DNA of 64,000 nt from SIG607 sp045646245 (GTDB lineage Bacteria; Bacillota; Clostridia; Oscillospirales; Acutalibacteraceae), in assembly GCA_045646245.1 (NCBI GenBank), contig JAZRKJ010000083.1, positions 1 through 64,000 on the forward strand, written 5' to 3'. Of the stretch, positions 60,968-64,000 are shown one piece after another (positions within the stretch are counted from its first letter, which is position 1; the number at the start of each line of letters is the position of its first letter). The translations under genes were made by a program, and so were the position numbers. A model generated the notes under the pieces. That model was not told the DNA's origin and made no database searches. It saw nothing but the letters and a program-made list of their open reading frames with translations.

Positions 60968-61165
60968 ATGACCTTTGAAGAGTCTTTAAAAGCCCTTGAG
61001 GCAATTGCAAAAAAACTGGAGGACGGTGAATGTTCTTTGGACGAATCCATTAAGCTTTATGAAGAGGCTATGGTTCTTTCAAAGAACTGTACCGAGCTGT
61101 TAAGCAAGGCGAAGCTTAAAATAATAGAAATCAGTGAACTTGAAAAGGCAGAAGACAGTGATTAA
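60968..61165 (+). CDS. xseB: Exodeoxyribonuclease VII small subunit
   Basis: 65 aa. FEESLKALEAIAKKLEDGECSL is the family signature, forming the helical hairpin that binds XseA. AAGGAG lies upstream, 4 nt after xseA. Confidence 0.95.
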   Translation: MTFEESLKALEAIAKKLEDGECSLDESIKLYEEAMVLSKNCTELLSKAKLKIIEISELEKAEDSD

Positions 61166-62033
61166 CAGTATTTTAAAAGATTATAACGAAAAAATTGAAG
61201 AGGCAATTAACCTTTATTTGCCCTTTGAAGAAAGCAACTATAAAACCGTAACTAACGCTATGAGGTATAGCCTTCTTTTAGGAGGTAAACGTATCCGTCC
61301 GGTTTTGCTTCTTGAATTTTTTAAGGCGTGTAATGGCTTTGGGGACGCAATGCCCTTTGCTGTTGCTCTTGAAATGATTCACACCTATTCGCTTATCCAC
61401 GATGATTTGCCTTGTATGGATGACGATGATATGCGCCGCGGAAAGCCTTCAAATCACAAAGTTTTCGGTGAAGATATGGCACTTCTTGCAGGGGACGGTC
61501 TATTAACTCACGCCTTTACCGTTGCAAGTAAAACAAATACTATTCCGCCTGAAAGGGTAGTTTCCGCAATTGGCGAACTATCTTCGCTTGCGGGTTACAA
61601 AGGAATGGTGGGCGGTCAGGTTATTGACCTTGAAAGCGAAGGGAAACGCGTTAACGGTGAAGTTATAAACGAACTTAACCTTTTAAAAACGGGCGGACTT
61701 ATACGCGCTGCCGCCAAAATAGGAACCATACTTGCGGGGGCAAATCAGCAGTTAACAAACGCTGCCGACGAATACGGCAAGGTCGTGGGTCTTTCGTTTC
61801 AAATAGTTGATGATATTTTAGACTTAAAGGGCGATTTGGCAGCTTTGGGCAAGCCTACAGGCAGTGATGAAAAAAATAATAAATCCACATTTTGCCGCCT
61901 TTACGGTATAAATAAATGCGAAGAAATGGTGGAAGAATTGACTAATAAGGCGCTTTTATGCCTTGACGCTTTTGAGGGCGATACTTCCTTTTTAAAGGAA
62001 CTTACCCTTTATCTTGCAAAGCGAAAAAATTAA
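61158..62033 (+). CDS. ispA: Farnesyl/geranyl diphosphate synthase
   Basis: 291 aa from GTG 61158, which has AAGG 9 nt upstream and overlaps the xseB end by 8 nt; an earlier GTG (61134) lacks a ribosome site. First Asp-rich motif DDLPCMDDDDMRRG near 84, second FQIVDDILD near 215, GGKRIRP near 42. It condenses isopentenyl diphosphate with allylic diphosphates, using the product of the next gene's pathway. Confidence 0.94.
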   Translation: MINSILKDYNEKIEEAINLYLPFEESNYKTVTNAMRYSLLLGGKRIRPVLLLEFFKACNGFGDAMPFAVALEMIHTYSLIHDDLPCMDDDDMRRGKPSNHKVFGEDMALLAGDGLLTHAFTVASKTNTIPPERVVSAIGELSSLAGYKGMVGGQVIDLESEGKRVNGEVINELNLLKTGGLIRAAAKIGTILAGANQQLTNAADEYGKVVGLSFQIVDDILDLKGDLAALGKPTGSDEKNNKSTFCRLYGINKCEEMVEELTNKALLCLDAFEGDTSFLKELTLYLAKRKN

Positions 62034-62044
62034 GGAATGATTTT

Positions 62045-63868
62045 TTGGAATATAAGATTTTAAATAACATAAAAAATCCAAAGCAGTTAAAATCTATGAG
62101 CAGTGAAGAATTAAGTCTTCTATGCGACGAAATAAGATACTGCATTATAGAAAATGTTTCAAGTAACGGCGGACACCTTGCCTCTAATTTGGGTACGGTG
62201 GAGCTTACCGTTGCTCTGCACAGGGTGTTTGATTCTCCTACCGATGCCCTTATTTTCGACGTTGGCCACCAAAGCTATACTCATAAGCTTTTAACGGGGC
62301 GTTTTGAAAGCTTTTCTTCCATTCGTAAGCAAAACGGACTTTCGGGATTTATGAACCCCAAAGAATCAGAACACGATGCATATATCAGCGGACACAGCAG
62401 TAATTCGGTTTCTTTCGCTTACGGACTTTATAAAGCAAAGGCTATTTCGGGAGAAAAGGGAACAGCCGTTGCGATTATCGGTGACGGTGCCATGACCGGA
62501 GGTATGGTATTTGAAGCCATTAACAATATCGGCGCCGACAAAGCAAAACTTGTTTTGGTGCTTAATGATAACGAAATGTCGATTTCCCAAAACGTTGGTT
62601 CTCTTGCCCGTCACCTTAACAAAATCCGCCTTAAAGCGGGGTATCATTCCTTTAAGGGGCGTTTGAGCCGTTTCCTTAACAAATTACCACTTATCGGTAA
62701 AGGACTGTACCGTTTACTTTTCAGGTCTAAAACAGTACTTAAAAATGCGATTTATCACAGTAACGTTTTTGAAGGCTTAGGTCTTAATTATTTTGGTCCC
62801 GTTGACGGTCATAACCTTAAAGCAGTTGAAAATATTCTTACCATTGCCAAAAATCAGGACCGTCCTGCAATAGTTCACGTTGTTACGGTGAAGGGAAAGG
62901 GTTATTCGTTTGCTGAAAACGATCCCGGAAGATACCACGGCGTATCCGCCTTTAACAGAGAAGAAGGAGTTTCGCCCACACCTAAAATTGATTATTCTTT
63001 TATTGCGGGTAAAACCCTTTGTGAAATGGCGGAAAAGGATAAATCAATATGCGCCGTTACCGCTGCTATGACCGGCGGAACGGGGCTTAACGAATTTTCA
63101 CAGAAGTTTAGTGACCGCTTTTTTGACGTTGGTATTGCCGAAGAACACGCCGTTACCTTTTCATCTGCTCTTGCAAAAGGTGGTTTAAAGCCTTATTTTG
63201 CAGTGTATTCATCTTTTTTGCAACGGTCTTACGACCAAATAATTCATGACGCCGCTATTGCTTCTTTACCGCTTCGCTTGCTTGTGGACAGAGCAGGGCT
63301 TGTAGGTGAGGACGGAAAAACCCATCACGGACTTTTTGATTTATCCTTCCTTTCCTCTATACCCGGTATGACGGTGTATTCTCCCGCTTCCTTCGATGAA
63401 CTTGAAAATACCATAAAAAATACTGCAGAAATTCATTCTCCTGTAGCGGTTCGTTACGGTAGAGGGAGTGAGGCGAAGAAAGATGTTTTCCCGTATACAG
63501 GGGAGGATTTTGATGTAATAAAGCAGGGGAACGATACGGTTCTTCTTACATTCGGAAGACTGTCATTCGACGCTTTAGACGCGGCAGAGGATACCGGATG
63601 CACCTTTATAAAGCTTAATAAGGTTTATCCTGTTTCGGATAATTTAATAACTTTACTTTCAAAGTATAAAAAGGTTTCTATATTTGAGGAAGGTATCCGT
63701 TCGGGCGGTATTGGCGAAAAGATTATTTCCCGCCTTGCTTTGGCGGGGTTCTGCGGAAAGGTGACTTTAAACGCCGTCAACGATGATTTCGTTGAAACTG
63801 CTGACCTTTCTTCTCAGCTTAAAAAATGCGGTCTTTCTAAAGAGACTATGATTGGAGTAATTTCGTGA
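62045..63868 (+). CDS. dxs: 1-deoxy-D-xylulose-5-phosphate synthase
   Basis: 607 aa. SSNGGHLASNLGTVELTVAL, TPP motif GDGAMTGG...NDNEMSIS, and the C-terminal transketolase part with DVGIAEEHAVTF and DRAGLVGEDGKTHHG are all present. It makes DXP from pyruvate and glyceraldehyde 3-phosphate, the first step of the MEP isoprenoid pathway. The start is TTG with AAGGA 8 nt upstream. Confidence 0.96.
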   Translation: MEYKILNNIKNPKQLKSMSSEELSLLCDEIRYCIIENVSSNGGHLASNLGTVELTVALHRVFDSPTDALIFDVGHQSYTHKLLTGRFESFSSIRKQNGLSGFMNPKESEHDAYISGHSSNSVSFAYGLYKAKAISGEKGTAVAIIGDGAMTGGMVFEAINNIGADKAKLVLVLNDNEMSISQNVGSLARHLNKIRLKAGYHSFKGRLSRFLNKLPLIGKGLYRLLFRSKTVLKNAIYHSNVFEGLGLNYFGPVDGHNLKAVENILTIAKNQDRPAIVHVVTVKGKGYSFAENDPGRYHGVSAFNREEGVSPTPKIDYSFIAGKTLCEMAEKDKSICAVTAAMTGGTGLNEFSQKFSDRFFDVGIAEEHAVTFSSALAKGGLKPYFAVYSSFLQRSYDQIIHDAAIASLPLRLLVDRAGLVGEDGKTHHGLFDLSFLSSIPGMTVYSPASFDELENTIKNTAEIHSPVAVRYGRGSEAKKDVFPYTGEDFDVIKQGNDTVLLTFGRLSFDALDAAEDTGCTFIKLNKVYPVSDNLITLLSKYKKVSIFEEGIRSGGIGEKIISRLALAGFCGKVTLNAVNDDFVETADLSSQLKKCGLSKETMIGVIS

Positions 63869-64000
63869 GCGAAAAATTAAGACTTGACGTTGCTCTTGTG
63901 AACGGCGGTCACGTTGAAAGCCGTGAAAAGGCAAAAGCCCTTATTATGGCAGGTATTGTTTACGTCAATAATCAAAAATGCGACAAGGCGGGCGACACCG
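63865..64000 (+). CDS. tlyA: TlyA-family rRNA methyltransferase (5' end only)
   Basis: Starts at GTG 63865, overlapping the dxs stop, with GGAG about 8 nt upstream, and runs off the window. The 45 visible residues are an S4 domain (LRLDVALVNGGHVESREKA, ALIMAGIVYVN), as at the N-terminus of TlyA 2'-O-methyltransferases. Its place after dxs is the standard Clostridia order. Confidence 0.88.
   Translation, partial: MSEKLRLDVALVNGGHVESREKAKALIMAGIVYVNNQKCDKAGDT

Noticed and set aside
1..64000. Prophage, restriction-modification, toxin-antitoxin or other defence island
   Set aside because: No integrase, phage structural, nuclease-methylase or toxin-antitoxin gene pair is recognisable; the accessory genes are carbohydrate-related.

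Overview
The window looks like chromosomal DNA from an anaerobic, low-to-moderate GC Gram-positive bacterium of class Clostridia, probably an uncultured gut Oscillospirales/Ruminococcaceae-type organism. The reasons are the gene orders (mutS-mutL-miaA, sepF-ylmH-lspA-rluD, recJ-relA-dtd-MBL-hemZ, the yabM-to-yabR sporulation/division cluster, nusB-xseA-xseB-ispA-dxs-tlyA), split transketolase and split class I fumarase, CsoR-type copper control, a perfect HrcA/CIRCE site, and a secreted dockerin protein. YabP and YabQ homologues suggest spore formation. Genes are densely packed, mostly on the + strand, with many ATGA overlaps, clear sigma-A promoters (17-nt spacers) and U-tailed terminators.

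Layout. 1-1.7 kb (-): a sugar-phosphate isomerase-like protein and TcdA. 1.7-4.5 kb: copper operon csoR-copA, with a CsoR-like operator inside the promoter and a CopZ-like domain fused to CopA behind its own internal Shine-Dalgarno. 4.5-7.8 kb: cysK, luxS, a small membrane protein and an LTA-synthase-like enzyme. 7.8-20.6 kb: tRNA modification (miaB, miaA), mismatch repair (mutS, mutL), division and lipoprotein functions (sepF, ylmH, lspA, rluD). 20.6-22.5 kb: two-subunit transketolase. 22.6-31.9 kb: recJ, relA, dtd, an MBL hydrolase, hemZ, mtnN and a SpoVB-like flippase. 32-35 kb: mazG, hup, rqcP, yabP, yabQ, divIC, yabR. 35-40 kb: fumarase alpha, an rRNA methyltransferase, a lipid kinase, groES-groEL. 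40.1 kb: tRNA-Leu(GAG).

40.2-52 kb is the accessory part. A lone small ORF sits between two mini-hairpin repeat elements beside the tRNA. Next comes a sugar-acid/glycan locus: AraC regulator, SDR, clan-A glycosidase, galactonate-dehydratase-like enzyme, KDPG-type aldolase, a PfkB kinase fused to an SGNH/sialate-esterase-like domain, and GH35 beta-galactosidase on the opposite strand. This locus holds a short gene remnant, the C-terminal stump of an OmpR/VanR-type response regulator, and a 274-bp TA-flanked foldback element (MITE-like) that abuts the stump. 52-59 kb: a Band-7 protein, a leucine-rich-repeat dockerin protein, a FliB-family protein, YgiQ, an EamA transporter, then on the - strand a DivIVA-like coiled coil translationally coupled to fumarase beta, whose alpha partner lies 22 kb away. 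59.3-64 kb: nusB, xseA, xseB, ispA, dxs and the 5' end of tlyA.

Linked functions: LuxS plus MtnN complete S-adenosylhomocysteine detoxification, with CysK next to luxS; the DgoD-like dehydratase, the aldolase and possibly the PfkB domain could form a DeLey-Doudoroff-type route fed by the two glycosidases. I see no CRISPR array, rRNA, prophage, or recognisable defence system. The most unusual items are the kinase-esterase fusion, the internal CopZ start, the foldback element with the interrupted regulator, and the multi-hairpin element near the tRNA.
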